Shown piece after piece: positions 1 through 12,320 of a DNA stretch of 64,000 bases. Numbering within the stretch: the stretch's first letter is position 1; every line of letters begins with the position of its first letter. A program made the position numbers and the translations under genes. Origin of the DNA: Viscum album (lineage: Eukaryota; Streptophyta; Magnoliopsida; Santalales; Viscaceae). The DNA lies in contig OY728147.1 in NCBI GenBank assembly GCA_963277665.1, positions 1,262,439,424 through 1,262,503,423 on the forward strand. Reading direction: 5' to 3'. The notes beneath the pieces are model-generated. The model worked only from the letters and a program-made list of their open reading frames with translations, was not told where the DNA came from and ran no database searches.

Positions 1-1010
1 GTGTTCTTTACAGTATGATAGATCTTATTTCAAATCTATTTCGTTAGAGGTGAGCACATGCGTTGGGTCTACCATGTACTTTCTTAGTAATGATATGTGG
101 AACACACCAAGTACTTTTGAGATATTTTGTGGAATTACCAAATGAAAATAAAAAAATCAAATTATTTCTAGAATTTCAAAGGGTCTGATATACTTGGGGC
201 TCAACATACATTTCTCACTAAACCTTATAACACACTTCCATGGAGACATTTTCATGAAGACATGATCTCCCACTTGAAATTCCAAATCTTTTGTACAATT
301 ATCAACATAAATCTTTTGACTAATTTGATATATTTAATTAGACCCTAAATAGTATTTACCTTTTTTTATCTTTAAAAAGATTTGGGATCATAATTTTCCT
401 CCACTAACTTCATCCCAATTAGTTAGAGTGTGACATATCTTTCCATATAATGATTCATATGACGCCATTTGAATACTTGAATAGAAAATATTGTTAAAGG
501 AAAACTCCACCAAAGGTAAATAATGAAGCCACATACCAAAACATTAGAGTTAGAATGAACAATATATTTCTTCCATTGTTTGAAATACTCTTTCGAACTA
601 CCCATCAGTTTTAAGTTGGTAGACATTACTTAAATCAAGCATAATATCAAGATCCTTATAAAGACACTTCCATTATTTCGATGTAAATAGGGTATCTCAA
701 TTTGAAAAAATTGGTAGAGGTGTACCATAAAGTCTCATGACTTCATTAATATAATTATTTACAAGGTTTTCAAGAAGTAAATCTTCTCTTATAGTGAGGA
801 AATGTTAAAAGTTGGTTTGTCGATCAATGATAACTCATATTACATCATTCTTTCTAGGAGTATTTGGTAGCCCCATGAAAAAGTCCATAATAATGTCATG
901 CCATTTACACTGAATAATTGGAATAGGTTTCATAACTCAACTAGGATTCTACTTCATAAATTTCACTTATTGACAAACCAAACATATTGACACATAATCA
1001 CAAATTTTAT
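1..1010 (-). pseudogene. Ty3/gypsy integrase remnant (element E1)
   Basis: Read on the minus strand, this stretch follows the integrase of plant Ty3/gypsy elements, with several stops and frame changes. Going from about 920 down to 600 one can read a catalytic-core start of the type MDFFMGLPNTPRKND, then VIIDRQTN, then NYINEVMRLYGTPLPI and FTSK.WKCLYK. The block from 600 to 400 gives QFERVFQTMEEI, which keeps the third acidic residue of the DDE triad in its usual context. The part from 300 to 1 matches the C-terminal DNA-binding region (FQVGDHVFMKMSPWK, then ISKVLGVFHISLLRKY). The enzyme would insert the cDNA copy into host DNA; here it is clearly dead. The 3' end of the element lies beyond the left edge, so any chromodomain cannot be judged. 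Confidence 0.85.
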
Positions 1011-1439
1011 ACTTTATGTTATCATACCTAAAATTTTACTTCAAATTCCTATACATATTTATGCTACTAGGGTGTATAGAGAAATTTGATATATCAGTGT
1101 CATCTAAAAATTCCCTTTTTAGGTCAGGTTTAAGTGAAACACATAATCTATTTCCAAATTTTAAAACACCATCTTCACAAATGAATTATTTTAATTTCCC
1201 ATCATTCCCAACTTTAATTTTCTTCTGGAAGTTATCATCACCATATTAAGAATTATTTATCTTCTCTAACAAAGATATTCTTGCAATAATTAGAAATATT
1301 ATTTGTTTCACCACTTCCTTAGTAACTCATAATTCCATAATTACTAGTTCTATGAACATAGGATCCCTCTCAATCATTATTTGGGTCATAACTCCAAAAT
1401 CCTTTTAATTTAATGGATCAACTACCTTATTCTATTTTC

Positions 1440-1880
1440 CTTTGTTTTAGTGTATTGAGAAATCAAAATATTTGAGTATATCGAGCCACCATCTTTGTCT
1501 CATATTGATCTCTTTCTAAAAAAATATGTATCTTTGGCTTTTTTCATCTGTGTATATCTCATATCATTCACCGTAGATATATTGTCTTAGTATATTCAAA
1601 GAAAATATTGAAAATTCCAACTCAAGAGATTGGGTTGGATAGTTTAATTTTAGAGTTTTCATTTTACTTGATGCATATGCAATAAATTTATAATTTTTCA
1701 TTAAGAAACAACCAATTCCCTTCTTCAATGCATCGTTATATATCACAAACCCATCAATTCAAGATGGTACAGTAAAAATAAGAGCCTTGACCAATCATAT
1801 CTTTAGTTCATCAAAACATTCTTCGCATTCCTTTATCGAAACAGAATTAACAACTTTACATATAATCTTAGTCAACAGGC
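1440..1880 (-). pseudogene. Ty3/gypsy RNase H remnant (element E1)
   Basis: The minus-strand reading frame from 1,746 to 1,564 is open for 60 codons and is a recognisable gypsy RNase H: VIYNDALKKGIGCFLM (normally YSDAS.KGLGCVLMQ), IAYASSKMKTLKLNYP and LELEFSIFSLNILRQYIYGE. Further down it continues with a degraded YEIYTDEKSQRYIF (the IYTDHKSLKYIF block) and KEINMRQRWWLDIL. RNase H removes the RNA strand during reverse transcription. The first catalytic Asp context is changed from SDAS to NDAL and stops occur on both sides, so this is a fossil. It lies directly downstream of the RT remnant, in the usual gypsy order RT-RNase H-integrase. Confidence 0.9.
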
Positions 1881-2650
1881 TATCCAATCTGATAAAATTA
1901 TGAATTAATTGCCTATAGTAACCTGAAAAACCAATGAAACTATGTACCTTAGTTATTTTCATTAGTGGAGGCCATTATATGTTTTCCTTTTTCATTATAG
2001 GATTAAATAAGTTTCCATTTTTGGAGACAATGTGGCTAATAAAAGAAACTTCCTAAGGAAAAAAATTACACTTACTAAATTTCCAATATAACACTTTCCT
2101 TATAATAATCTTAAGAATGATATGAAAGAGTTCTCATGGTCCTCATAGCTTTTAGAATACACTAGAATATCATCATTGAATACCAAAAAAAATTCATGGT
2201 ATTCCTTAAATAATCTATTCATTAGATCTATAAAAATAAAGGGTGAATTAGTTAATACACATGGAATTATTGTAAAATTGTAATGTACATACCAATTTTG
2301 AAAATTTTATTTAGAATTTATTCCTTTTTTACTCACAATTAGTTATACCTAGAATGAAGATCAATATTTGAAAAAATATTGGGCTCCATGAAGTTGATCA
2401 AATAAGTCATTAATACGAGGCAGGGGATACCTTTTATTTATTGTAATAGGATTTATTTCCCTATAATCAATGAAAAACCTCATTGATCCATATTTATTCT
2501 TAATTAAGAGAATAGGGGATCCCCATAAAATAGACTAGGGAGAATAAATCCCTTATTACCCAAATCTTCTAGATGTTTCTTCAACACCACTAATTTCAAA
2601 ATGGCCATTATATAGGTATTCTTCGATATTGGTCTTCCATCAAGGATTAA
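1880..2650 (-). pseudogene. Ty3/gypsy reverse transcriptase remnant (element E1)
   Basis: Minus-strand blocks typical of gypsy RT can be read with frame jumps. From about 2,570 down: [14 protein letters not shown], then [22 protein letters not shown] (the K.DGS.R.C.DYR.LN block), then [20 protein letters not shown]. From about 1,990 down to 1,880 the connection block reads TKVHSFIGFSGYYRQLIHNF, close to the usual [12 protein letters not shown]. The catalytic DD region around 2,150-2,250 is too degraded for me to call. The domain copies the element RNA into DNA. No single frame is open across it. Confidence 0.85.
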
Positions 2651-2869
2651 ATCAATGGAAAACTCAACTTCACAATCTAGGGATGTTTGGGTAATTATTT
2701 AAGAAATACATGAATGCATTCCTGTATAATATCTACATCATTGATTTGAAGATTACCTTATTTATCCCTAGATGTTGCTTTATCTTCTTCCTAAATAATT
2801 TCATTCTATAGAGCTACTAGGGGTAGATTTATATATGAATAAGATGACGAAGTCCCTAGTCTAAAGATA

Positions 2870-3330
2870 ATGGATTTTATATCTTCCTCACAAATCATTA
2901 TTTCCCTCTTCTTGAAATAAATTGTTTCATCATATTTTGAAATCTATTCCATATGAATAATTATATCAATGTCAAACATAGGTATCGTAATAAGGTCATC
3001 AAATAAAGCACGTTCATGTGTCATAATGGGTACTACCTGAAACATATTTTTTATAATGAGAATTCCCTTAGGTGTTTTGATTGACAACTCCCATGTTAAA
3101 TCAAAAGGTAAGTGTCTAATTTTCTTGTGAAAAGGGTATATATAAAATGGTATGATAATCCATAATCAAATAAATCATTGGATAAATCTGAAGATAGGAT
3201 TAATGTACCTACCACAACATCATTGGGTACTTTTTCCTCTATTGTAGTAATTGTATAAGCTTGGCCATATTCACTTGTATTATTCTATGGTGGATTCCCT
3301 TGATTCTTGGGGAATTGGTGTGAGTAATAC
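2870..3330 (-). pseudogene. Ty3/gypsy aspartic protease remnant (element E1)
   Basis: Around 3,150-3,230 on the minus strand one reads GTLILSSDLSNDLFDYGLSYHFI, which corresponds to the plant gypsy protease active site (usually LFD.GASHSFI); I split the quotation here because the active-site block is LFDYGLSYHFI. The DSG/DTG triad has become DYG. Further down, IPMFDIDIII and a following KYD block fit the C-terminal part of the protease, where the usual DVILGMDWL lies. The enzyme would cut the Gag-Pol polyprotein. Stops and frame breaks are frequent. It sits between the gag zinc knuckle and RT, as expected. Confidence 0.7.
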
Positions 3331-3339
3331 CTTATCTCT

Positions 3340-4290
3340 CTATAGATAAATCATTGGAAATTATTGATTTTTTTTCCCTTTAATTATTTAGCATGGTGAG
3401 CCTTATCTCCACACTTATAAAAAACCCCCATTCCCCTCAGTCATTTCCTAGGATGATTCCTTCCATAGTTATCACAAGGTGGGAATTTCTTCATTCCCTT
3501 CCTCTTCTTTAAAACATTCCCCTTTTCATAGTGTTCTGAGGACCTCTTATTCTCTTTATTTCCATTGATTATATAAGATCTATAAAATTTCTTCTCTATT
3601 TTGATGGCACATAAAACTATTTAAATGTACGATGAAATGTTTTGGGAGAACAACGACTTTCATAGACTTGATTTAAGACCTTCAAATAAGTTTTCAATCT
3701 TGAAATCTGTGTTGCGTATGTAATCCTTAGTATACCTAGATAACATGGTAAAGGTAGTTTCATAATCTATGACACTTTATTCATAATTTTTTAAGCTAAG
3801 GAAATTTCTGTTTCTCTCGATTTGTTGCTCATAAGGAAAATATTTATCAAATAATGTCTCCTTAAAAGTTCTTCATTTATGTGTTCTATTTCTTCTTCCT
3901 CCATATTATTCTAGATCAATAACCATCATTGATCAAAATATTCTTTTAGATAATACACTGTAATTGCAACCTTTTCATTTTCACCACATTCTATGTTCAT
4001 AAATATATTCTCAAAATACATAATCCATTTTTTAGCAATAATTAGATTAGTAGTCCCACTAAATGATGGAGGATTCTATCTAAAAAAGTTATCCGGTGTA
4101 AGGAATTATTACTAAGGAATAGGTTTCTCCATTATCTTAAGGTTATTTTTCATATCTTAACTAAACTTTCCTAGTATAGCCATAATTTTATCTATTCCAA
4201 TACTAGATATATTGGTTTCCTTAATAAAGAAATCTCTAAATTTTCTATGAGTATTGATAACCATTATTCATTCTGAGAACACATTATAAA
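3340..4290 (-). pseudogene. Ty3/gypsy gag remnant with one zinc knuckle (element E1)
   Basis: This interval on the minus strand holds the degraded capsid/nucleocapsid region of element E1. The clearest piece is at about 3,385-3,425, where GVFYKCGDKAHHAK corresponds to a CCHC zinc knuckle (C..CG..GH....C) with the first Cys and the Gly before His altered. Upstream of it, at 3,480-3,560, is a basic stretch of the kind found just before the knuckle. The remaining 700 bases have the position of the capsid domain, but I could read only scattered fragments. Gag would bind the element RNA and form the particle. The start of gag should lie close to 4,270, about 250 bases after the primer site. Confidence 0.6.
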
Positions 4291-4515
4291 AAAAGGAATA
4301 TAATATATTAGATCATATCATTATGGAAAATATTTTATAATCTAAAAAATAGTGAAATACTTAATATAAAATGTTTTTTATGCATATATAATCTCATAAT
4401 CATAAACATGGTTTATTTGGAATTTTATTCTATAATTATTATAAAATTATATCTTAGTTTTATGTTCCCTAATCTATGGTTTTCTAAATGTAGTTTCCAA
4501 ATCTTCTAATAAAAT

Positions 4516-4530
4516 TTATTTGATTCCAAC
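4516..4530 (-). other. Degenerate primer binding site of E1
   Basis: Read on the minus strand the 11 bases after the LTR edge, TGGAATCAAAT, match the initiator-Met tRNA primer site TGGTATCAGAG at 8 of 11 positions. The position, directly inside the LTR that starts at 4,531, supports the boundary. Confidence 0.55.
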
Positions 4531-4857
4531 TATAATGACCTCAACCCGAATAGATCAGATTTGGTGCCTTAATTTATTACATTTTCATATATATAAGATT
4601 CCAATCCCAAAGGACAAAAAAAATTATTTATTTTGGAAAACCAAATTTCATACACGGTACCCATATTATATTAAAAAAACAAAACAAAACATAATACATA
4701 ACAAAAGATAATAAAATATATCCTTGAAATTAAATTAAAGATATATTCTTCATAACCTGGGGAATGGAAGACAATAAAGGGTAAGCTAAAATTCTAACTA
4801 AGGGTTACATTCAACAGAATATATAATTAATCAATGATGAATAATTAATTTGTCAAG

Positions 4858-5014
4858 GAAAATTACTAAACACACATTCCATTTAAATATATGGATAATG
4901 AATAATCAATATAGAATGGTAAATAACTAAACACACATTCCATTTAAATTAATGGTTATGGAATAATCAATATGTAAATGTAAATAACTGAACAAACATT
5001 CCATTTAATCAATA
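4858..5014. repeat. 60-bp tandem repeat, about 2.6 copies
   Basis: Units start at about 4,861, 4,921 and 4,981 and share the segment ACACATTCCATTTAA plus AATAATCAATAT. The array lies inside the LTR of E1, near its 3' end in the element sense. The related LTR at 63,440-63,560 has matching sequence but no clear 60-bp array. Confidence 0.75.
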
Positions 5015-5811
5015 ATATTAGAGTGAAATTCATCTATAGATTTTGGATAGTGAAAATATCATGGATAATAATAACCAAATTCTGAATGAAGGTAATGATT
5101 AATTATTAGATGTCATGTTTCTTAGGTACATGATACCTTTAAATTCATGAACCTTCCCAAGATGGTTTAAAAAATACTGGGTACAAACCAATTTGGATTG
5201 GCCGACATGATCTCTACTATTAATACCTTTCACAAGATAGTTCAAAACATACTAGTTACAAACATGTTGGTTTTATTCAATTGATTTCATCTCATGAGAC
5301 TACCGATACATCGAGGGGCTTACTTTAGATAGTAATAAAACCATGTCATTACTATATAAATAATTACTTATATATCTAATAATCTATTTAATTCATAAAC
5401 ATTCTACCTTATCAAATATCCATATTAAGTAAAGGATACAAATTTATCAATATTTCCCCAGTAAATAAAATATATTTCAAAGTAAACACCATATGTAAAA
5501 ATAGAATATAATTTTGTAAATTAATCATATAAATCATAGAAGAATATGTATATTTAATATAAATAAAATTTATAATGAATAATTATTAAAATAAAGTTAA
5601 TGTTTTAAGATAAACCTAATAATCACAAAATAAATTTAGGTTTTACAATAAAAATTATCACTTAGTAATTTTCGAGTCAAATCTCATTATATGAGATAAT
5701 AAAAATTGAAACTTCAAATACCATGTAGAAAAAATTATTCATGATATTAAATTTCAAAATGGGAATTATACACACCACATAAGAACGAATTAGTGCATAA
5801 TAAAAAAATAA

Positions 5812-6625
5812 GTCTCAATGGAATGTAAATTGAGACGAAATCCCTTACCTTATGCCTAATTTTTGTTGAACGCCATTTAACCTCATATATAATTGTTTTA
5901 ATAATGTTATTAAAATGTAAAATAACCATATTAATATTTATAACATCATATATGATCCTTTTATAACATATTATTACCCTTTTTTTAATAATATTTCATT
6001 ATTTTTCAGTGTATCAGGTGTTAATTGCCTTGTTTTTTGAGTATGTTTAGACTTGTTATTTTTTGTTTCTCTTAAATAAATAATGATTTAATAATATCAA
6101 AAAGTAAAACATGATTTTAATATCATATTTATTCATTATATATATATATATATTTATTTTAATTTATAAAGTTTTTTGATATAAAATTAAATACACCGTT
6201 TATGGAGATAGTAGGTCGTGCGTATGCATGAACGATTCTTCCATTTTCATTTCATATTGAAGGAAAGAATAGAAAATGGTATATATGTAAAATTTTATTC
6301 CATTATCATATTTATGTGATATATATAAAATATTTTTATTAAAATCATCCATAATACATTCTTTGTAAAGCGTGGATGAATCACATCGCTTCACAAGGTG
6401 GTAGTCTAACGTATACATGAGCGACATTTTCATATTCCCACAAAATAGAAAGTATAATGTTATGTGCTATATAATAGTTATATAATAATTAATAAATCTT
6501 AAATTTAATAAATATCATATATAAATAGTATTTTCATAATTATTTCGAACCTTGATAGTTGGTAATGGGAAAACGAATGACATCGATTCTTGAGGTGGTA
6601 GTCCATCGTACACATGGACAATGAT
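5812..6625 (-). repeat. Stem-loop ladder in LTR of E1 (one type B, three type A)
   Basis: A type B hairpin is at 5,812-5,836: GTCTCAAT pairs perfectly with ATTGAGAC across a 9-base loop, followed by GAAATCCCTTACC. Three type A modules follow. The first pairs CGTTTATG (6,197-6,204) with CATGAACG (6,227-6,234), 8 bp with one G-T wobble. The second pairs TCGC and TCA (6,386-6,393) with TGA and GCGA (6,418-6,424). The third, near 6,578-6,625, is weaker. Spacing of the type A modules is about 190 bp. All lie on the transcript side of the TATA box at 6,959-6,967. Confidence 0.75.
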
Positions 6626-8851
6626 TCTGTAAATCATTTGATGGAAGTATGTGAAGTTTTAGAGAATAAAATTGACATAAAAAAATATAATTATAACTAA
6701 TATACTTAGGTTATTATATATTCAAGATATAAAAATAATTTAAGGAGTTGTAGAAGGAAAGAAAATAAAAATTCTGTTTGGAAAACATTACACCTTCTTC
6801 AAGTATCCTCCATTCATTTACACTAATGACTTTTTATGTTGAATTTATAACCAATATAAGGATTCTAGGATAATGGGATTGAATTTTTGGATTGAATTGG
6901 GTAGTTAATTACTGAAACTAAATGGTGATATGTTGTTTTGTGGGGAGGAATGTGGTAGCCTTTTATAATTGGGGTGAGTGGGAAACTTGTAAAATCTTGA
7001 AAGAGGGAATTCCACCCACATTTTTTCCCTGTCAAGTGGATACACGAATGAAAAGAACTCAATAATAGAATCGATGAAGCCTAAATATTTCCATCCAATG
7101 ATATTTGGAAAATTTTATAGGTTATTGTAAAACTTAAGTTTAAAGTTTAGTCCTCTGGTAAACTTGTTTTCCTCTTAATTGCTGTAATTAATTTTAACTT
7201 AATTCACTAATCTCTTTGGTGAAAAATTAATATTAAATTATTAGAAATTATAGTATATGATTATTAAAAACATTGGATCCATTTTAACAAATTAAGATAA
7301 AATAATCAGAAGAAATTAATTTAAAATTAATCCTACAAACGGGATGAGAAAGCAGGGTTTTAAAGTGAAAATGTTCAAATGTTTCCTAGATTTTAATATC
7401 TAAATTCAATATAAAAGTGATTAAAATGACCAAAATTGGATAAATAGATGTATATTTGATGTATTTTAAATTTAAAATACATTAAAAATGTAATTTAATA
7501 TTTTAAATTATTTATAGGAAAAGTTAGTTTTCAATTAGAATTATGCATTTTCACTATTCATCAAAAAATGAAACTTCATAGAAAAATACCAAAATATCAA
7601 CCTAATAAAATTTTTACATTAATATTTAAAAAATAATATTTTTTTAAAATAAATTTTTTAAATGTTTCAAAATATATTTTTTAAAATAACTGCATCATTA
7701 AAAGGTGACAAAATTATCTTTTAGAAAAATGCAGCTTTTTATACATAAAATTGGAATTGTTCAAATATTATGCCTATAAAATCTATTGGATGAATGTAAA
7801 AAAATTATTAAATATTTTATTTATAAATTTAATTAAGATTATTAACTAATTTAAATTAAATTAATTTATTTATATTATATGCCTTCAGTGTATAAATTTT
7901 GTTTTATAAAAACGTTTTATTTATATTCAATTTGTTTTTTATTTTCATTTCTAATTAAACAGTATACAATGAATTCAAAATAACATTTTTATAAGTTATT
8001 TAACACTATTTTTAAAAACTAATTTAATATCTAGGATATAATATTCATTTTTAATAATAATATTAATATCATTTGTTAAAACTCGGTTTTGCGTGTAACA
8101 CAAGCTATCAAAGAAAGTCATAGTTACGTGTAATAGAAGATAACCCAGTGTTACATGCATTGAAAGTAATAAAAAATTAAACTTTTTCTAAAAGGAAGGT
8201 ATATTTTAAATTATTTCCTTATTAAAGTCTTCATATTTTTAAATTAAATTTAAATGAATATTGTCAAAATTGAAATTAATCTTAATTTATAATAAATGAT
8301 ATTTTATTAAATGAATTAAAATTACTAAAAATAATATATTCTACCAAGTTATTTCTAAATGTTAATAAATATAAATTATGGTGTATTAATGGACCAATTT
8401 ACCTTTTATAATTAACGTATTTAACCCCTAATTAATAAAAACTCTATTAGCACAATTACGGTTAAAATTTTGCTTGTGTACATTACTTGAGATTATGTTA
8501 AACATAATTATCTAAAAACATAATATTTTTATTTTATAAATTGAATTAAATATTTATAATAATTTTTATAAATTTTATATTAGGTATCAATTTTAATTTA
8601 ATTTTATTGTATACATTACTTATGTTTGAAAACAAATTACATTAATGAAAAACCAAAATAAAAAAATATGGAAACTTTGTATTTAAGGATCAAAATGAAT
8701 AAAGAATGTATTTATTTTGTGTGGTTGAGGATTTTTTAGAAAAAATAATCCTTCTCCAACATTATTATTTAATTTTTTAGGCACATGAGATAAGTTAGAA
8801 CTCCCAATAGTAAATAATTTTGAGTATTTACAATAGTAACACCTCCTCAAC

Positions 8852-8860
8852 TATAAAAGG
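8852..8860 (+). promoter_or_regulatory. TATA box of LTR remnant P1
   Basis: TATAAAAGG, followed by a CT-rich leader (CACTCACTCTCCCCACTCC). The same signal occurs on the minus strand in the other LTRs. Confidence 0.6.
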
Positions 8861-11189
8861 CACTCACTCTCCCCACTCCTTCACAAATACAAGGACTTTA
8901 GAATATTATAAAACCTACCCAAATAGGTTACTAAATTACCTAAACTAATAATTTATTCCTTAATTTGGTCATAAATCCATCTAATTAATACTTTTGCTGA
9001 TAACCAAAAGGAGTTACCCAAAGAAGAGGCAATGTTCATCAAAAAACATTTTTGTTTTATTTATTTTTTCATAAAATTAAATTATTATTATACCTTTATT
9101 AAATAAATAAATGATTATGATAAATATACTAATATGTTTTTATGTTATTTGTAGGACCAAAACCAACATACACTTACCTCAAATGGGTTATAAAATAATC
9201 ATTCGTGTGTATGGAGGATTGCCACCTCATGGACCGATGTCATTTGTTTTTCCACTAAAAGATCTGAAGGCTGGTAATAATTATGTATAATATTTATAAA
9301 GTAATTACATATATTTAGTAATTATATCACATATAACATTTTTTAAATTCTACACCATAATGTATATGATAACATTTTTTTGTGTGTACAAAGGACTACT
9401 GCCTCATGATGTGATGTGAAGGGTTTTTCACTAACGCATTACCTAGAAGGTGATAAGAGTAAATACAATTAGTATATGTGATATAAATTACACTCATGAA
9501 ATATTTATCATTATGTTAAAATAACATATCATTTAATTTTACCTTTTCACCTAGTGAAAAAATGATAACTCCATTCGTGGACATGTGAACTACCTCCTCC
9601 CCAAAGGAATACAATTCTTTTTTTCACCACTGCATCAAAACAATGATGTATATAAGTATATATAATAAAATTATATGGTATTTTTGATATAATTATAAAT
9701 ATTTAAAGATAAAATATTACTTATTTTTCTTTCTATGACAATCATTGTAAAATAAAAATGTTACTTATGCATACGTACAAACTACCATCTCCATGTTTAT
9801 AACATTGGTTCATATTTCATAACCATATTTCATGATTTTTTACAAAATTATAATTGATGTATAAATATTATAATTATGAAATTATTATTATTATTTATAT
9901 TTTTATATAATTACCCCCTTTTTAAATGTTTATATACCAAATTTATTTTTGAAACATATACCAAATATGGTCAAATCATCCGACGTAAACCTAATTGATT
10001 GAGTAATTTTATATAACAAGAGAAAAAGTGAAATAAAATTAATAATAAACTTATAAAATTTTATTAATAAATTATTTAATTAAATAATGTTAATTATTAG
10101 TGAATATAAAGAACAATCTTGATGAATTAGACTCGAGCTAAGAGTTTTTTCTAATCTAAATTTTATTTCTGTGAGATAAATTCCATATTCACCCCTTATT
10201 TTTGTTGTGGGGAGTATATAATACCCATAAATTTATTTTATTATTATTATGTCAAAATTTATTTTGATTTACATATCCATTTTAGGAGCACTATTTCATG
10301 GGGTTTATGGTTTTGATGTTACCAAAGTACTAAGGGATTTTTATCTCAATTTTCTTTCTTTGAGACCTATGTTATGTTATACACTTGCCTTCATTTATGA
10401 GGTATATATAATGACTCTTTGAAATTTTATATCATGAATCTACTTAATTTAATGATATTATAAGTTTCACTTATTGATATTAGTTCATGGGGATTGTGAT
10501 TCAATGTTACCAAAGTGGTTTGAGTCTTATGTTATAATCTCATCATTTATCAGGATTGTTCATGATTATGCTTCCAATGATGAAAAATTATAATCTATCT
10601 CTTAATAAACTAACAAATTTTATTATAATATAGTCATTAATTATAATATAGGTAATAATACCATTCTTACACTCTTTTTTACTTAAATAATTTGATAACA
10701 TATTTTTAAGAAATTGTGACTTCATTTCCCTCTTTTGTCGGAAATCTGTTTTCTTCCAAAACATTGTTTTCTAAATTTTTTTTCAAAAATATTTTTAACA
10801 TATTAAAAATGAATTATTAAAGTGAATTTTAAAAAACTTATTCAAATTAATCCATTTGAAATTTTCCAAACAATTTCTATTGATATTTTACAAAAAATAT
10901 GAAAAGAACCTTCTTGTCATTTTCTGAACAAGGAACTTTATCACCTTTTTACAATAAGAAAATATTTTTCCCTTTATCATGTAAAAAAATGTATTTATTT
11001 ACCTCATTCAATTATCTAAAGATTCCTTTACATTTTTTTGAGTCTATTTTTGAATAAATTTGTTTAAAATATTCTTTCAAAGAAAAGGGTTTTCAAATAT
11101 TAGATGTTTTAAAAAGAGTTTTTCAAAATAAAAAGAATTTTTTTTCATTAATTTTTTTAATTATATTTTAATTTTATTTCCATTCATAA

Positions 11190-11650
11190 ACACCAAAAAC
11201 CCATATTTTTTCTTATCCCCCACTAGGGATATTTTTTATTGATACTACCGTCATTATTTCTCTGGATGGATTAATTATTTTTCAAAGATATTGTTATGAA
11301 ACCCATTTCTTCTCCAAAGGATAATCACGTTTCAAAGATATTGTTATGGAACCCATTTAATTTACAAATTTTAATAATAATAAATGATATTTATATTAAA
11401 CCCATTTGTTTTTCATTGGTTCATCATGTTATAAAAGGAATAATGATTATTTTTATGATTTTTATGATGAAATCTTTGTGTACTTTATTCATGTTGTGGT
11501 TGTTAGACAATATATATGATGGGGTTTTCTAGATAACAATGAGTGAGTCTATTACAACTTATATGATGTGGTATACCAGATAACACAAGGTGATCCCGTT
11601 ATTTATTATACGATGATATCACCCATATATCACTCTAATTAATTGGGTAA
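11190..11650 (+). repeat. Segment shared with 29,480-29,756
   Basis: An ACTAGGGATAT start, a nearby CTCTGGATGG block, repeated ATGAAACCCATTT blocks and a final AATGGGTAATG occur in the same order here and at 29,480-29,756. This is what ties the sequence between the two large insertions to the P1/P2 element. A short duplication is also visible here: a 20-base block (TTTCAAAGATATTGTTATG) occurs near 11,280 and again near 11,330. Confidence 0.7.
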
Positions 11651-12320
11651 TGTACCTAGACTTGAGAGGAAATAAAGAGGGAGTAACCTAAGGTTTTGTC
11701 ATATATATTAAAATAGCTTCCTGTTATTTCTAATACAAGTTTAACATGGTTTTTGATGGAAAAACATCATATTTACCAACACATTTTATTGATGCTTGTT
11801 ATGGGTTTATAATATTTTTCTATGATCACGATTTATATCACATGACACAAGATTATTCATTATGATGAATCTTTCCTTTTCCATGTTTTTATATTTAATG
11901 ATCTAGGTATTGATTGGTATGAGTTATTTTATTATTTGGTTATGGACTCTAATTATTTCATCATACCCTTATGCATTCCTATGACCATTAATGACATTTA
12001 TATTTTAATGCTTATATTTACCCATATTGAGAATTTGATTTCAACCTTCTTATGTTTCCTTGTCCCAATGTAATAAAGAACAAGTTTGAAATAATTATAT
12101 CTATAAAGGATATGATAAAGAATATATTTATAACATAATGTTAAATAAGAAAATCTATGTTAAGTGGGATAAATTTTATTTTGATGACATGGGTATTGTT
12201 TATATAAGATTTTGTCATAATTATCTAAAACTATATACCTAAAAGTTCATCAAGAATATAAGTGAACCAAGTTTTATTTTTAATGTTTTAAGGATTGAAT
12301 AAAAGTTTGGGTCATGATTT

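Larger units (their letters stand above)
4531..8235 (-). mobile_element. 5' LTR of gypsy element E1
   Basis: Minus-strand LTR of about 3.7 kb. The left edge (TATAATGACCTCAACCC) aligns with the edges at 19,736, 29,757 and 36,644 (TATAAGGACCCAACC). The right edge is blurred; alignment with the better-preserved LTR ending at 34,276 puts it near 8,235. Landmarks in common with the other LTRs are a type B stem-loop at 5,812-5,836, three type A stem-loops near 6,197, 6,386 and 6,580, and a TATA box (minus strand TATAAAAGG) at 6,959-6,967. The partner 3' LTR lies left of the window. It links a coding gypsy element to the LTR family carried by the non-autonomous elements further right. Confidence 0.8.
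8236..12320 (+). mobile_element. Plus-strand LTR-like remnant P1
   Basis: The landmarks of the LTR family are found here in opposite orientation: a TATA box (TATAAAAGG, 8,852-8,860) followed by a CT-rich leader; four type A modules near 9,203, 9,390, 9,568 and 9,757, spaced about 185 bp; and type B stem-loops near 10,150-10,180 and at 10,344-10,365 (TCTCAA paired with TTGAGA), the latter preceded by AAGGGATTT. The 11,200-11,650 part matches 29,480-29,756, and 12,010-12,060 matches 52,310-52,365. Only about 600 bases precede the TATA box, against 1.4-1.7 kb in other copies, so U3 is truncated. Both edges are approximate, and no target duplication was identified. Confidence 0.6.

Noticed and set aside
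11296..11532. 78-codon plus-strand open frame
   Set aside because: Its translation is of low complexity, no domain is seen, and the segment is repeat sequence shared with 29,480-29,756.
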